Origin: Bacillota bacterium
GTDB taxonomy: Bacteria; Bacillota; Clostridia; Lachnospirales; Lachnospiraceae
Length of the DNA stretch: 64,000 nt
Direction: 5' to 3'
Assembly (NCBI GenBank): GCA_023391695.1
Contig: JAEWAK010000025.1
Span: 1-64,000, forward strand
Part shown: positions 25,807 to 34,484 of the stretch, in pieces
Position numbering within the stretch: the stretch's first letter is position 1
Layout: each line of letters starts with the position of its first letter
Made by a program: the position numbers and the translations under genes
The notes under the pieces: model-generated
The model's input: the letters and a program-made list of their open reading frames with translations, nothing else
What the model was told of the DNA's origin: nothing
Database searches by the model: none

Positions 25807-26355
25807 TCAGTGGCAGGAAGGGAAAGATCCATTGCTGCCGCCTGCACCGCCCTGGGTACCACCCACAGAGCTACTGTCAGAAGAACCTGCCCCGAATACT
25901 ACGGCACATTGATCATACATATATAAATAGTATTCTTTATCATCTTCCGTTAATTCTCCGTTTTGAACAGCTTCATCAAGTTCTTTCGAAAAGGTCTCAA
26001 GGTCTTTAAGGTTTCCGTTTTCATCCAGCATATCAACGGAACCGCTTCCGCAGCAATTTCCCTGATCAAAACTATCATCTGCCTGTCCGGAAGCAGCCAG
26101 TGTCGGATCATTAACTGCTGCGGACCGGTCGGCCTGTGAAGGATCAGGGGTCTCTGATGCCAGTTCAGGTATATTCTCCCGGGCATAAAAATCAGTCTGG
26201 GCAACACCACCCTGATAACTGCCTCCATTATTCGTTACTTGATTTTCATTCGTCTGATTATTCGATATTTGTTTTCCATAGAAAGCATAGCCTGTTTTAA
26301 CAGTAGCAACGGATACGGCTATGACAGCAATTATTATTACTAAGTTTTTCTTCAT
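25807..26355 (-). CDS. Exported Cys-containing hypothetical protein
   Basis: 182 aa. An N-terminal membrane or signal segment (MKKNLVIIIAVIAVSVATVK) is followed by a low-complexity Asn/Gln/Ser region, a GNCCGSGS motif near residue 97, a charged helical part and a Gly/Ser-rich tail ending SFPSCH. The Cys-Cys and terminal Cys-His could bind a soft metal. I do not recognise a family. It is the first gene of the operon with the DUF2318 and HMA-SafE-cupredoxin genes, 46 bp upstream of the former, which supports a role in metal handling. Confidence 0.7.
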   Translation of the reverse strand: MKKNLVIIIAVIAVSVATVKTGYAFYGKQISNNQTNENQVTNNGGSYQGGVAQTDFYARENIPELASETPDPSQADRSAAVNDPTLAASGQADDSFDQGNCCGSGSVDMLDENGNLKDLETFSKELDEAVQNGELTEDDKEYYLYMYDQCAVVFGAGSSDSSSVGGTQGGAGGSNGSFPSCH

Positions 26356-26468
26356 TCGGAACTTCCTCCTTAACTTGTTGTTCTTTTAGAGTATATTGAA
26401 TTTATGTGGAGGTTTTATGGAGAAATAATCGGACACATATTTTTCACAAATATGAAAAAGCCTGGCAA

Positions 26469-26580
26469 GCCAGACTCTGGCGCTGACGCGCTGTCACTTC
26501 AGTGATAATAATACTTTAGCACGTCATGTGCATCCTGCCCGGAGGGCTTTTTTATGCAATAGGACGTAATTTTCTAATAG
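26469..26580 (+). repeat. Multi-hairpin dispersed repeat, copy A
   Basis: Near-identical over about 85 nt to copy B at 48393. It has a hairpin GCCAGACTCTGGC, an arm TGACGCGCT that pairs with a later AGCACGTCA around an inner hairpin TCACTTCAGTGA, and a terminator-like GCCCGGAGGGC followed by T6. A less well kept ATAGGACG-type inverted repeat follows. It lies in the gap between hsp20 and the Cys-rich exported protein gene. Confidence 0.8.
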
Positions 26581-26585
26581 AGTAT

Positions 26586-26624
26586 AAAAAAAGGGCCATC
26601 CTGACCCCTTTGCCAGGATAACCC
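26586..26624 (-). terminator. Terminator of hsp20
   Basis: Minus-strand arms around ATCCTG and CAGGAT, extended to GGTT/GGCC with mismatches, followed by seven T. About 20 bp downstream of the hsp20 stop. Confidence 0.75.
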
Positions 26625-26642
26625 TAAACTAAAACCGGCCGA

Positions 26643-27056
26643 TTATTGTATATCGATCCGTTTTGTTTCCACAACCTCAGCATTTTCTTTCGGAAGTTTT
26701 AATTCCAATATTCCGTTATTATAGGCAGCGGAAATATTTTCTTTGGTTATTCCGCTTACATTAAAGCTCCTGGAATAGGAATTATAACGTCTTTCCTGTC
26801 TGATATAATTATCTTTTTCCTCTTTGATTTCTTCCTTATGACCGGCTGAAATACGAAGTACATCATTATCTAGATCTATATTAATTTCTTCTTTCTTAAA
26901 TCCCGGCAATTCAGCCTGTAACAGATAATGATCACCCTTATCGATAACATCCGTGCTGAAATTATCAAAGCTGCCCATCAGATCTCCAAAAAAATCCTTG
27001 TACATCTTACTGAAAAATGCTGGCTGTGTCTGTTCAAATAACATTGGTCTTAACAT
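26643..27056 (-). CDS. Hsp20/alpha-crystallin small heat-shock protein
   Basis: About 137 aa from the ATG at 27056; GGAGTG lies 6 nt upstream and overlaps the alternative GTG. The alpha-crystallin domain spans about residues 35-130 (YLLQAELPGFKKEEINIDLD, NGILELKLPKE). An ATP-independent chaperone that holds unfolding proteins. It stands alone with its own terminator. I see no CIRCE element upstream. Confidence 0.93.
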   Translation of the reverse strand: MLRPMLFEQTQPAFFSKMYKDFFGDLMGSFDNFSTDVIDKGDHYLLQAELPGFKKEEINIDLDNDVLRISAGHKEEIKEEKDNYIRQERRYNSYSRSFNVSGITKENISAAYNNGILELKLPKENAEVVETKRIDIQ

Positions 27057-27256
27057 AAAAATCACTCCATTCTTTTAATATGCAATAGAACCATTTCTAT
27101 TGTAAAGGAATCCAATATTTTTTACATCCTTTGTAATATATGTTATACACCTTATATAACAGATATGCAATAAAATCATTATAAATTATTTATTAAAATT
27201 TTATAAACTTCCATAATCATTATAAGGAGCCGCTATAAACAGCAGCCCCTTACAAA

Positions 27257-27290
27257 ATAAAAAAATCAAAGCGGATATTCCAGGTCCGCT
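27257..27290 (-). terminator. Probable terminator of mltG
   Basis: Minus-strand arms AGCGGA and TCCGCT around a 9-nt loop, then TTGATTTTTTTATTTT. It is about 100 bp after the mltG stop. Confidence 0.65.
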
Positions 27291-27319
27291 ACGCTACTTG
27301 TTCATAACCTCCGACTGAA

Positions 27320-27376
27320 ACAAGTAAGTCCCTTACCCACCGTTTACACTCACTAAGAAGCGGGGGACTTACTTGT
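27320..27376. repeat. 13-bp inverted repeat, possible insertion-sequence end
   Basis: Arms ACAAGTAAGTCCC (27320-27332) and GGGACTTACTTGT (27364-27376) are perfect and 31 nt apart. The loop CACCGTTTACACTCACTAAG recalls right ends of IS200/IS605-type elements, but no transposase or TnpB is present. It could be a solo element end or just a structured 3' region of mltG. Confidence 0.4.
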
Positions 27377-27386
27377 AAGGTTAAGT

Positions 27387-28682
27387 TTATTTTCCGGATA
27401 TGGCCTGTATTTCTTCGTAGGTTTCCGAATAATAATAATTTCCATCCTCATCACTATAAAAATACATGTAATTCGTATCGGCAGGATTCAGTGCTGCCTG
27501 AATTGCTGCTTTGCCGGGATTACATATCGGTCCGGCAGGCAGTGCAGCACATTTATACGTATTATAAAAGGAATTATAACGGTTTACATCTCCGCTGATA
27601 TATGGTTTGATATAGCGCTCAACATAAAAAATGGAAGCGTCCAGCTGCAGCATCATATTAGAATTTAACCGGTTGTATATAACGGAAGCTATTAAAGGCT
27701 TATCCTCCTGTTTACCCGCTTCTTTTTCAATCAGGGATGCAATGGTCAATATTTCATCCACGGTATAACCAAGGCTTTCTGCTTTACTTCTATCCTCTTC
27801 GGTAATTTTAGCTTCGGTGTTACGTAAAAACTTCCCGATAACATCGGCAGGTTTGCTTAAACGGTAAAATTCATAGGTATCCGGAAACAGATATCCTTCC
27901 AGCCGAAAACATCTGTTTTCATTATCTTTTAATTCTCCGACTAAAGAATAATAACTGAAATCATAATTATTAAGGGCATCAAAGAGCACATCCGTGGAAG
28001 GGCATACCCCTTTTTTAACAAGCAGGTCGAAAGCCTGGGACACGGAATATCCTTCCGGTATCGTAACTTTTACTGTTTTCGATATATTCGTAACACTGGT
28101 AGACTTAGGTATGACTGATACAGCCACATATGGATTATAAGCAATTAAACCACTGTATGTATAGGTATCATATCCTGCCAACTGCATTTCTGCAGTTTTA
28201 AAGGACTTTACTCCTGCTGTTGCTGCCATAACCCACTTAAGGGCCGACATATGTACCATCATTGCCGAACTGTTTGCAGACACATACGCTTTATAAGACA
28301 TGGATTTTTTAATCCCCTTTGCCTTGGCACCGGAATAGTAATAGCAATAGGAACTGTCCTTGGTAAATACTACTTTTTTGCTATTCGCGGTATTCGTTAC
28401 CGTTGCTTTTTTAGTTTTATAGTCATAACGAAAAGACAAAAGCGGCATCAGACTGCTTAATTTCTTTAAAGGAACCATAATATTGCCGCTGTCCGTGATT
28501 TCGATCCCGGCTTTTTTCCCTTGACTGTTAATATCATAAAATGAATATTTGCCATTTTGATCGGCTATGGCAATGCCATATTGTTTTGCTGCTGCCTTTG
28601 CTTTTGAAGGAACTGCTATTGCTGATACGGTCAGGATTAATACCATGAATAAAACAAACCATTTCCTGTAATTTTTAAACAT
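27387..28682 (-). CDS. Endolytic murein transglycosylase MltG with extra N-terminal domain
   Basis: 431 aa. A signal/anchor segment (1-30) is followed by a copper-amine-oxidase-N-type stalk domain (about 34-110; YSFYDINSQGKKAGIEITDS, NIMVPLKKLSSLMP) and then an MltG/YceG domain (about 200-428). The catalytic region IASLIEKEAGKQ (about 315-325), VIYNRLN and LPAGPICNPGKAA are all present. The enzyme cuts nascent peptidoglycan to end glycan strands. The stalk domain is extra compared with the usual MltG and may bind the cell wall. Confidence 0.9.
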   Translation of the reverse strand: MFKNYRKWFVLFMVLILTVSAIAVPSKAKAAAKQYGIAIADQNGKYSFYDINSQGKKAGIEITDSGNIMVPLKKLSSLMPLLSFRYDYKTKKATVTNTANSKKVVFTKDSSYCYYYSGAKAKGIKKSMSYKAYVSANSSAMMVHMSALKWVMAATAGVKSFKTAEMQLAGYDTYTYSGLIAYNPYVAVSVIPKSTSVTNISKTVKVTIPEGYSVSQAFDLLVKKGVCPSTDVLFDALNNYDFSYYSLVGELKDNENRCFRLEGYLFPDTYEFYRLSKPADVIGKFLRNTEAKITEEDRSKAESLGYTVDEILTIASLIEKEAGKQEDKPLIASVIYNRLNSNMMLQLDASIFYVERYIKPYISGDVNRYNSFYNTYKCAALPAGPICNPGKAAIQAALNPADTNYMYFYSDEDGNYYYSETYEEIQAISGK

Positions 28683-28936
28683 AATGTTTCTTCCTTTCTT
28701 TGCTTTATAACCATCCTTAATTTATTTTGGCCCGACTCTTATTTTACTCTTCCTTTCACAATAAGTCATCCCCAAATTGAAATTTTAATAAACTCGTAAG
28801 AAGTTAAGAAATATACCGGCTTTCCCGGCCGTGCCCTCATAAAAGCAGGATAAATCCCCCTCAAAAATAGTTTGCATAAAGACAAGGAGACTGTTCATAA
28901 GATTAATAATGATATTAAGAAAGAATTTGGGCTACC

Positions 28937-30100
28937 ATGAATAAAAAGCAAAATATACAAATCATCGTCAGTTGCAGTGACTATGAAAATAATTACAATG
29001 AAGTAGCTGCTATGGGCAAGGTAAAATATAAGCTCCCTATGATTGATTCTTATGTCATTGAGGTGGAACAGGACAGATTAAGCCAGCTACAAGAGGAAAA
29101 CGCATTATGGAGTTATGAACTCGATACCCATATTACTGCCCAAATGAACCGTGCAGCGGAAATCATTGAATTGAAATGGGCGCATGACAGGAATATATAT
29201 GGTGAAAATATCGGGGTTGCTGTAGTAGATACGGGGGTATGTCTGCATAAGGATTTTACGGAAGGCGGTAACCGTATCCTGGGATTTTATGATCTCATAC
29301 ACGGAAGAACAGAACCTTATGATGATAATGGTCATGGAAGCCATGTGGCCGGCATTATTGGAGGGAATGGTTTTTTATCCAGTCGAAAATATATTGGTAT
29401 TGCACCGAAATGTAACATGATCGGGATCAAAGTTTTGGACCAAAAAGGCGACGGTAATATTTCTGACGTACTTGCCGGCCTGCAATGGATTATTGATAAT
29501 AAAGACAAATATAATATCAGGGTTGTCAATATATCTGTTGGTACCACAACAAAAGAAAATGTGGATGAAAACTCCTTGTTGGTAAAAGGGGTAAATGCAG
29601 TCTGGGACGAAGGTATTGTGGTTGTTGTGGCGGCCGGCAACAACGGCCCCGGCCCCATGTCCATATCAACTCCTGGAATCAGCAGGAAAGTAATAACCGT
29701 CGGCTCCTCCGATGACCGTATTACTGTTGAATTATTCGGCAATAAAACGATGGATTATTCCGGCAGGGGGCCAACTGCTTCCTGCATAAAAAAGCCGGAT
29801 ATTGTAGCCCCTGGTTCCAATATCATATCCTGTGGGACTATGAAGAATTATCAAAGATACCGATATAATTTACTCAACAATCCCCGCAATGACTATTCCA
29901 GCCTGATGTATACGATAAAAAGCGGAACCTCCATGGCAACACCCATTATTTCCGGTGCCATTGCCCTGCTGCTTTCCAAATATCCGAAAATGACCAATAA
30001 GGAAGTAAAATTAAAATTAAGGGAAAGTGCCGTAGACTTAGGTTTTCCCTGGTCAAAACAGGGCTGGGGATTATTAAATATCCCAAGATTGCTTCAATAA
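28937..30100 (+). CDS. S8 family (subtilisin-like) serine protease
   Basis: 387 aa. The catalytic triad is visible: Asp98 in VVDTGV, His133 in NGHGSHVAG, Ser332 in SGTSMATP. The oxyanion Asn is in VAAGNNGPG. There is no signal peptide and only a short N-terminal region (about 75 residues), so it resembles cytoplasmic or non-classically released subtilases. No strong ribosome site precedes the ATG. It stands alone and convergent to rubrerythrin. The target is unknown. Confidence 0.93.
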   Translation: MNKKQNIQIIVSCSDYENNYNEVAAMGKVKYKLPMIDSYVIEVEQDRLSQLQEENALWSYELDTHITAQMNRAAEIIELKWAHDRNIYGENIGVAVVDTGVCLHKDFTEGGNRILGFYDLIHGRTEPYDDNGHGSHVAGIIGGNGFLSSRKYIGIAPKCNMIGIKVLDQKGDGNISDVLAGLQWIIDNKDKYNIRVVNISVGTTTKENVDENSLLVKGVNAVWDEGIVVVVAAGNNGPGPMSISTPGISRKVITVGSSDDRITVELFGNKTMDYSGRGPTASCIKKPDIVAPGSNIISCGTMKNYQRYRYNLLNNPRNDYSSLMYTIKSGTSMATPIISGAIALLLSKYPKMTNKEVKLKLRESAVDLGFPWSKQGWGLLNIPRLLQ

Positions 30101-30157
30101 AATGAAATTTGCTATATATTAATTGTTTTTGTACTGCAAAATTTTAGACTAAACAAA

Positions 30158-30260
30158 GGGCTGTGGCAAAATAGCTTAATTTACTCTATAAAAAGGACTG
30201 GGTGTATAATATACCCAATCCTTTCTTCAGGAGTGTTGAAGCTATTTTGCAACAACCCCC
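30158..30260. repeat. MITE-like element or long bidirectional terminator
   Basis: About 103 bp. The left end GGGCTGTGGCAAAATAGCTT and the reverse complement of the right end differ at only two of 20 positions. An inner palindrome around GGGTGTATAATATACCC lies in the middle. It fills the gap between the convergent subtilase and rubrerythrin genes and could end both transcripts. The terminal repeats suggest a non-autonomous insertion element. Confidence 0.6.
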
Positions 30261-30309
30261 TGTTTTTATATAATTTAGATATTATATCAATATCTGCTCC
30301 TGGTGAAGC

Positions 30310-30864
30310 TTAAAATTTTTTATACATATCCTTTTTGGCCCCGCAGACCGGACAGTTATCCGGAGCCCCATTCAGAACCGTATGACCACAGACCGGACAA
30401 ATATAGACGGATTTAAAATCCATGTCTTTTCCCTCTTTTGCCAGATTCTGTGCCTGGCTGAATAAATCCGCATGGATCTTCTCAGCTTCCAAAGCAAAAT
30501 GGAAGGAGCGCTGTGCTCCTTTTTCCTCCTGGAACTGGGCCGCATTCAGATAAACGGGATACATCTGCTCAACTTCATGAAGTTCTCCATTAATCGCTCC
30601 CTGTAAATTGTCAACCGTCCCTCCGATTCCGAATACTCCTCCTGCTGTTACCGTTGCATCTGTAGTGGTCCCGCCGATTTCCTTATAGTGATTATTGGCA
30701 TGGACTCTTTCCGCAAAAGCAATGGCTTCAAAAAGCTTTGCAATATTCGGATATCCTTCCTTCTCTGCTATGGCACCCCAGGTTAAATATCTCATGTGGG
30801 CCAAGCTCTCACCGCCGTATGCGGAATGTAAAAAATCACTGGTCATTGCATTCGTAACTGCCAT
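30310..30864 (-). CDS. Rubrerythrin
   Basis: 184 aa. An N-terminal ferritin-like diiron domain (about 1-140; EKEGYPNIAKLFEAIAFAE, EEKGAQRSFHFALEAEKIH) is followed by a C-terminal rubredoxin-like domain with CPVCGH and CPVCGA. It reduces hydrogen peroxide in anaerobes. AGGAGG lies 8 nt before the ATG. Upstream, an inverted repeat ACTATTCAG ... CTGAATAGT (about 30897-30947) could fold in the leader. Confidence 0.95.
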   Translation of the reverse strand: MAVTNAMTSDFLHSAYGGESLAHMRYLTWGAIAEKEGYPNIAKLFEAIAFAERVHANNHYKEIGGTTTDATVTAGGVFGIGGTVDNLQGAINGELHEVEQMYPVYLNAAQFQEEKGAQRSFHFALEAEKIHADLFSQAQNLAKEGKDMDFKSVYICPVCGHTVLNGAPDNCPVCGAKKDMYKKF

Positions 30865-31001
30865 AATATACCTCCTGAAATAATTTATTAATTTACTATT
30901 CAGAACGCTTTTCTGTGCTGTTCATAAGAACCGGCGCGGCTGAATAGTCACATTAAAAATAAATCTGTTACCAATTTATAGTATTAATATATATTTTCCA
31001 A

Positions 31002-31847
31002 TTATACAAATTCATAAACTAATTTTTGAAGTATTTCCGGGTCCGGTTTGCTGTCAATCAGGGGTACTCCTGATTTTAGTATCTGGTTTTTCCCGTGGTA
31101 ATCCGGTTTCGTTTCACGGTATATAACACCAATGGGTATTTTATCACCAAATTCCAGTGACTTCCCAAAAGCCGCCATTTTGTCCGACGGATCATAATCC
31201 TCCCCGATATGATAAACCCGGTCCTTGTAATAGGTAAAGGTATTTATTTTATTAAAACTGATACAGGGCTGCAATATATCCACAAAAGCATAGCCTTTAT
31301 AACTGATAGCCTCTTTCATGACAGAAATCAGATGTTTCGTATCCCCGCTGAAAGATCTGGCTACAAATCCTGCTCCTGCTGAAATTGCCATCAGGATGGG
31401 ATTAAAAGGCATATTGCTGTTACCGTTAATCTGGACATCCGTAATATGCCCTTCGCCGGTTGTAGGTGAGGCCTGGCCTTTGGTCAGTCCGTAAATCTGG
31501 TTATCATGTACAAAATGGGTAATATCCACATTCCTGCGGATATTATGTATAAAATGGTTCCCGCCTTCCCCGTAAGAATCACCGTCACCGGTATCAACTA
31601 TTACGGTAAGTTTTTCATTGGCTATTTTTGCCGCAACTGCCGCCGGCAGAGACCTGCCGTGCAATCCGCAAAAACGGTTTGCACTGATATATTGGGGAGT
31701 TTTGGCGGCCTGGCCGATTCCTCCTACCATAAGGACTTCATAAGGATCCTTGCCAAGTTCCTCCAGGGCTGTTTTTAAACACCTTAATATGTTGAAATTA
31801 CCGCAGCCTGGACACCAGGCTGTTTCGTAAGTTTTAAAAGTATCCAT
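31002..31847 (-). CDS. 2-oxoacid:ferredoxin oxidoreductase, beta subunit
   Basis: 281 aa. TPP-binding subunit: WCPGCGNF at the N-terminus, the GDGDSYGEGGNHFIHNIRRN thiamine-binding motif, and HDNQIYGLTKGQASPTT. It forms the catalytic pair with the alpha subunit, whose stop is at 31849. Its AAGGAGG site lies inside the end of that gene. The pair converts a 2-oxoacid, probably 2-oxoglutarate, to the acyl-CoA with reduction of ferredoxin. Confidence 0.92.
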   Translation of the reverse strand: MDTFKTYETAWCPGCGNFNILRCLKTALEELGKDPYEVLMVGGIGQAAKTPQYISANRFCGLHGRSLPAAVAAKIANEKLTVIVDTGDGDSYGEGGNHFIHNIRRNVDITHFVHDNQIYGLTKGQASPTTGEGHITDVQINGNSNMPFNPILMAISAGAGFVARSFSGDTKHLISVMKEAISYKGYAFVDILQPCISFNKINTFTYYKDRVYHIGEDYDPSDKMAAFGKSLEFGDKIPIGVIYRETKPDYHGKNQILKSGVPLIDSKPDPEILQKLVYEFV

Positions 31848-31848
31848 A

Positions 31849-33519
31849 TTAATTCAGGCCTCCTTTCCGAATCCTATCCGCGATTTCTTCACCGGAAATC
31901 TGCCGGCCGTCATATTTTAATATATTGGAAGTGCAAGTAATTCCGGTTCTTTCACGGATTAAATCAGCTAATTGTCCGGTTGCGTTTTGTTCCACATTGA
32001 TTATGTATTTTGCGGAAGCTGTTAATTCTTCCAACTTTTTCACCGGCAGCGGATAGACATCGCCAAATACCAATGCACCATACCTTCCTTCCCCACCCTC
32101 ATTCAGAGTCTTAACGGCTTCGGCTATGGGACCATAGGTTGATCCCCATCCAAGAAGCAGGGTGGTGCAGTTTTCTGCGCCTAAAAATTCCGGCTCCAAT
32201 AATTCCTCTTCCAATTTCTTAAGCTTTTTCATCCGCTTATCCATCATGGCAGTACGAACTTCTGCTGATTCGGTGATAAAACCGCCTTCGTCATGTTCAT
32301 CACTGTCAGCTGAAACAAAAGCTCCGGATTTCCCGGGAACCAGCCTGGGTGAAATGCCGTCTTCCGTCAAACGGTACCTTAGGTATTCTCCCTCTATGTC
32401 TTCCGGTTTGGCAGGTTCGGCGACCTGTATATTGCTTAAATCATAAGGTTCTACGGTAGCCGTTGAATCACCGAGGTATTGATCACTTAATAAAATAACC
32501 GGGATCTGGTATTTTTCTGCCAGATGAAATGCCCGGATCGTCTGATAAAATGCATCCTTTTGATCCCTTAAGGCAATTACCATTCTGGGGAATTCCCCCT
32601 GGGCCGCGGAAATAACAAATTTCAAATCGCTTTGTTCTGTCCTTGTGGGCAATCCGGTTGCCGGTCCAGGCCTCTGTACATCTACTGCAACTAAAGGTAT
32701 TTCGGCAATGCCGGAAAAACCAAGGGCTTCCACTTTAAGGCAGAATCCGCCGCCTGAGGTACCTGTCATGGCACGGGCACCGGCATAGGAAGCACCTAAA
32801 GCCATATTAATGGCAGCGATCTCATCTTCTGCCTGTTCCACAACAATTCCGGTCTCATTACTTTTGGCAGCCAGAAATTCCATAACGGCGGTTGAGGGTG
32901 ACATAGGATAAGCCGAATAGAACTTTAAACCGGCAGCAATGGCTCCCATTGCCAGGGCTTTGCTTCCCGATATAAGCATCCAGCCGCTGAAATTACCGTC
33001 CATATGGTTAAACCTTGCCTCAACCCTTTCATAACCTTCCTCTATTGCCTTTAAATTCACTTCCAGATACTGTTCTTTTACGGAAGCTTTCATAATGTCA
33101 TGGGCATACTCCAAGGATTCCCCGAATAATTTCAGTACCGCACCTACGGCAATACTTCCGGATGCCCTGATATTCCCTAAATCTTTTGCTATTTTGTCCA
33201 TATCCAGCTTAATTACCTGGGGGCCTTCGGCGGATAAACTGCTGTCACATAAGATAAAGCCATTCTCCTTTAATTTCTCTTTATGCAGCCAGGCGGTTTC
33301 ATCATTCAATGCGATAATCCCATCCAATTTATCAATATGGGAAGTAATTACCTCAGTACCAAAACGGATCATTGAAAAATTATGGCCTCCGCGGACACGG
33401 GACATAAAATCCCTTATGGTAAACACATAATAACCGGATTTCTTTAAAAACTTTTCCAAAATAGCTACTGTCGTATCGATACCCTGACCGGCAGCGCCTC
33501 CAATTAAAATATTGTACAT
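31849..33519 (-). CDS. 2-oxoacid:ferredoxin oxidoreductase, alpha subunit with fused gamma domain
   Basis: About 556 aa from the ATG at 33519 (AAGGAGG 6 nt upstream; a TTG at 33537 overlaps that site). Residues 1-175 are the gamma-type domain (NILIGGAAGQGIDT, RVRGGHNF), then the alpha domain (about 190-555; GASYAGARAMTGTSGGGFCL, RPGPATGLPTRTEQSDL). This KorA-type gamma-alpha fusion works with the beta subunit encoded next. No separate ferredoxin-domain (delta) gene is present. Substrate specificity is inferred from the fusion type. Confidence 0.92.
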   Translation of the reverse strand: MYNILIGGAAGQGIDTTVAILEKFLKKSGYYVFTIRDFMSRVRGGHNFSMIRFGTEVITSHIDKLDGIIALNDETAWLHKEKLKENGFILCDSSLSAEGPQVIKLDMDKIAKDLGNIRASGSIAVGAVLKLFGESLEYAHDIMKASVKEQYLEVNLKAIEEGYERVEARFNHMDGNFSGWMLISGSKALAMGAIAAGLKFYSAYPMSPSTAVMEFLAAKSNETGIVVEQAEDEIAAINMALGASYAGARAMTGTSGGGFCLKVEALGFSGIAEIPLVAVDVQRPGPATGLPTRTEQSDLKFVISAAQGEFPRMVIALRDQKDAFYQTIRAFHLAEKYQIPVILLSDQYLGDSTATVEPYDLSNIQVAEPAKPEDIEGEYLRYRLTEDGISPRLVPGKSGAFVSADSDEHDEGGFITESAEVRTAMMDKRMKKLKKLEEELLEPEFLGAENCTTLLLGWGSTYGPIAEAVKTLNEGGEGRYGALVFGDVYPLPVKKLEELTASAKYIINVEQNATGQLADLIRERTGITCTSNILKYDGRQISGEEIADRIRKGGLN

Positions 33520-33735
33520 AGCCTTCCTCCTTTTCAAAAACTTACAATAATTATACTTTAATCCTAAAATTATTTCAATAACAAAACCTTTATATTTCAG
33601 GCAAAAAACCTGTCCAAACTTATCCCTGGAAGGATTAAATTGTCATTATTTGCGATAAAAACCATCCCATTAACAGGAAATGAGGCAAGCATAAATTCAT
33701 ATGATACAGTGTAATAACAAATAGGAGGCTCTTAC

Positions 33736-33957
33736 ATGAGTGATTTAGCAGCAACGAATTGCGGTATTGGTTGCGACAGAGGTTTTGGCGGCAGCAGTTG
33801 TATTCTTATAATCCTTTTACTTTTCTGCTGTGGCGGCCGTGACGGTTTTTTGGGAGGCGGTTTTGGTGGTGACGGATGCAGAGACGGCGGATGTGGTTCT
33901 ATCATCTGGATTATCTTAATCCTTTGCTTATGCGGCGGTAACGGCTTCGGCTTCTAA
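33736..33957 (+). CDS. Small Gly/Cys-rich membrane protein (YjcZ-like)
   Basis: 73 aa with a strong AGGAGG site. Two short hydrophobic segments (SCILIILLLFCC and SIIWIILILCLCGG) alternate with Gly-rich parts (GFLGGGFGGDGCRDGGCG). It has ten cysteines. The shape recalls small sporulation-related proteins of the YjcZ type, but homology is not certain. The sequence is short and low in complexity, though the ribosome site and the following terminator support a real gene. Confidence 0.65.
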   Translation: MSDLAATNCGIGCDRGFGGSSCILIILLLFCCGGRDGFLGGGFGGDGCRDGGCGSIIWIILILCLCGGNGFGF

Positions 33958-34007
33958 TTATTTCTGTCTACTATCTTTGCAAAGTCTTCGGCTCTATAGG
34001 AATCAAG

Positions 34008-34035
34008 AAAAAAAGCTGCATAAGCAGCTTTTTTT
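34008..34035. terminator. Bidirectional terminator
   Basis: AAAAAAAGCTGC, loop ATAA, GCAGCTTTTTTT. It separates the plus-strand Gly/Cys-rich gene from the minus-strand gene at 34051 and serves both. Confidence 0.9.
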
Positions 34036-34050
34036 CTTTCTATGAATATT

Positions 34051-34275
34051 CTATTTCTTATTCCATTCCTGCCTTTGGTTAAGCCTTAATTGTTTTACCC
34101 GCTCAAAGCAATCAGGATCTATTTCATATACGGAATTGTCATCAATAATTAAATCATCAGAATATTTCTCACTTCGTTCCCTTCTGACATCACCGGCTGC
34201 ATACATATTGTCACTTTGTGAGTTTCTTGGCATTGGATATTCATTACTCTTATTATAGTCATAATAATTTGGCAT
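34051..34275 (-). CDS. Small hydrophilic hypothetical protein (74 aa)
   Basis: The ATG follows AAGGAGG at a good distance. The product starts MPNYYDYNKSNEYPMPRNSQ and is highly polar, ending RLNQRQEWNKK, with a short acidic middle (DDLIIDDNSVYEIDPDCFER). There is no membrane segment or known domain. It shares a terminator with the convergent Gly/Cys-rich gene. It could be a spore or coat-type small protein, but this is a guess. Confidence 0.65.
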   Translation of the reverse strand: MPNYYDYNKSNEYPMPRNSQSDNMYAAGDVRRERSEKYSDDLIIDDNSVYEIDPDCFERVKQLRLNQRQEWNKK

Positions 34276-34484
34276 AGTAACCTCCTTGTATATTAAATCT
34301 ATTGTAAATTGATAAATTACTATTGATACCCTGATAAATCCCTAAAAATAATTTACCAATCATAACAATATATGATATTAATTATCGAAATGTCCATGAT
34401 ACATATTGATTCCCCGAATCTTTTCTTATATACTATGTCTATTAATGTATAAATGTACACAAGAAAGAAAACGAGGTGAACATT

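Larger units (their letters stand above)
27066..27386. other. Intergenic region with inverted repeats
   Basis: Contains the hsp20 promoter zone, a terminator for mltG (27257-27290) and a long inverted repeat (27320-27376). No gene seen. Confidence 0.5.
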
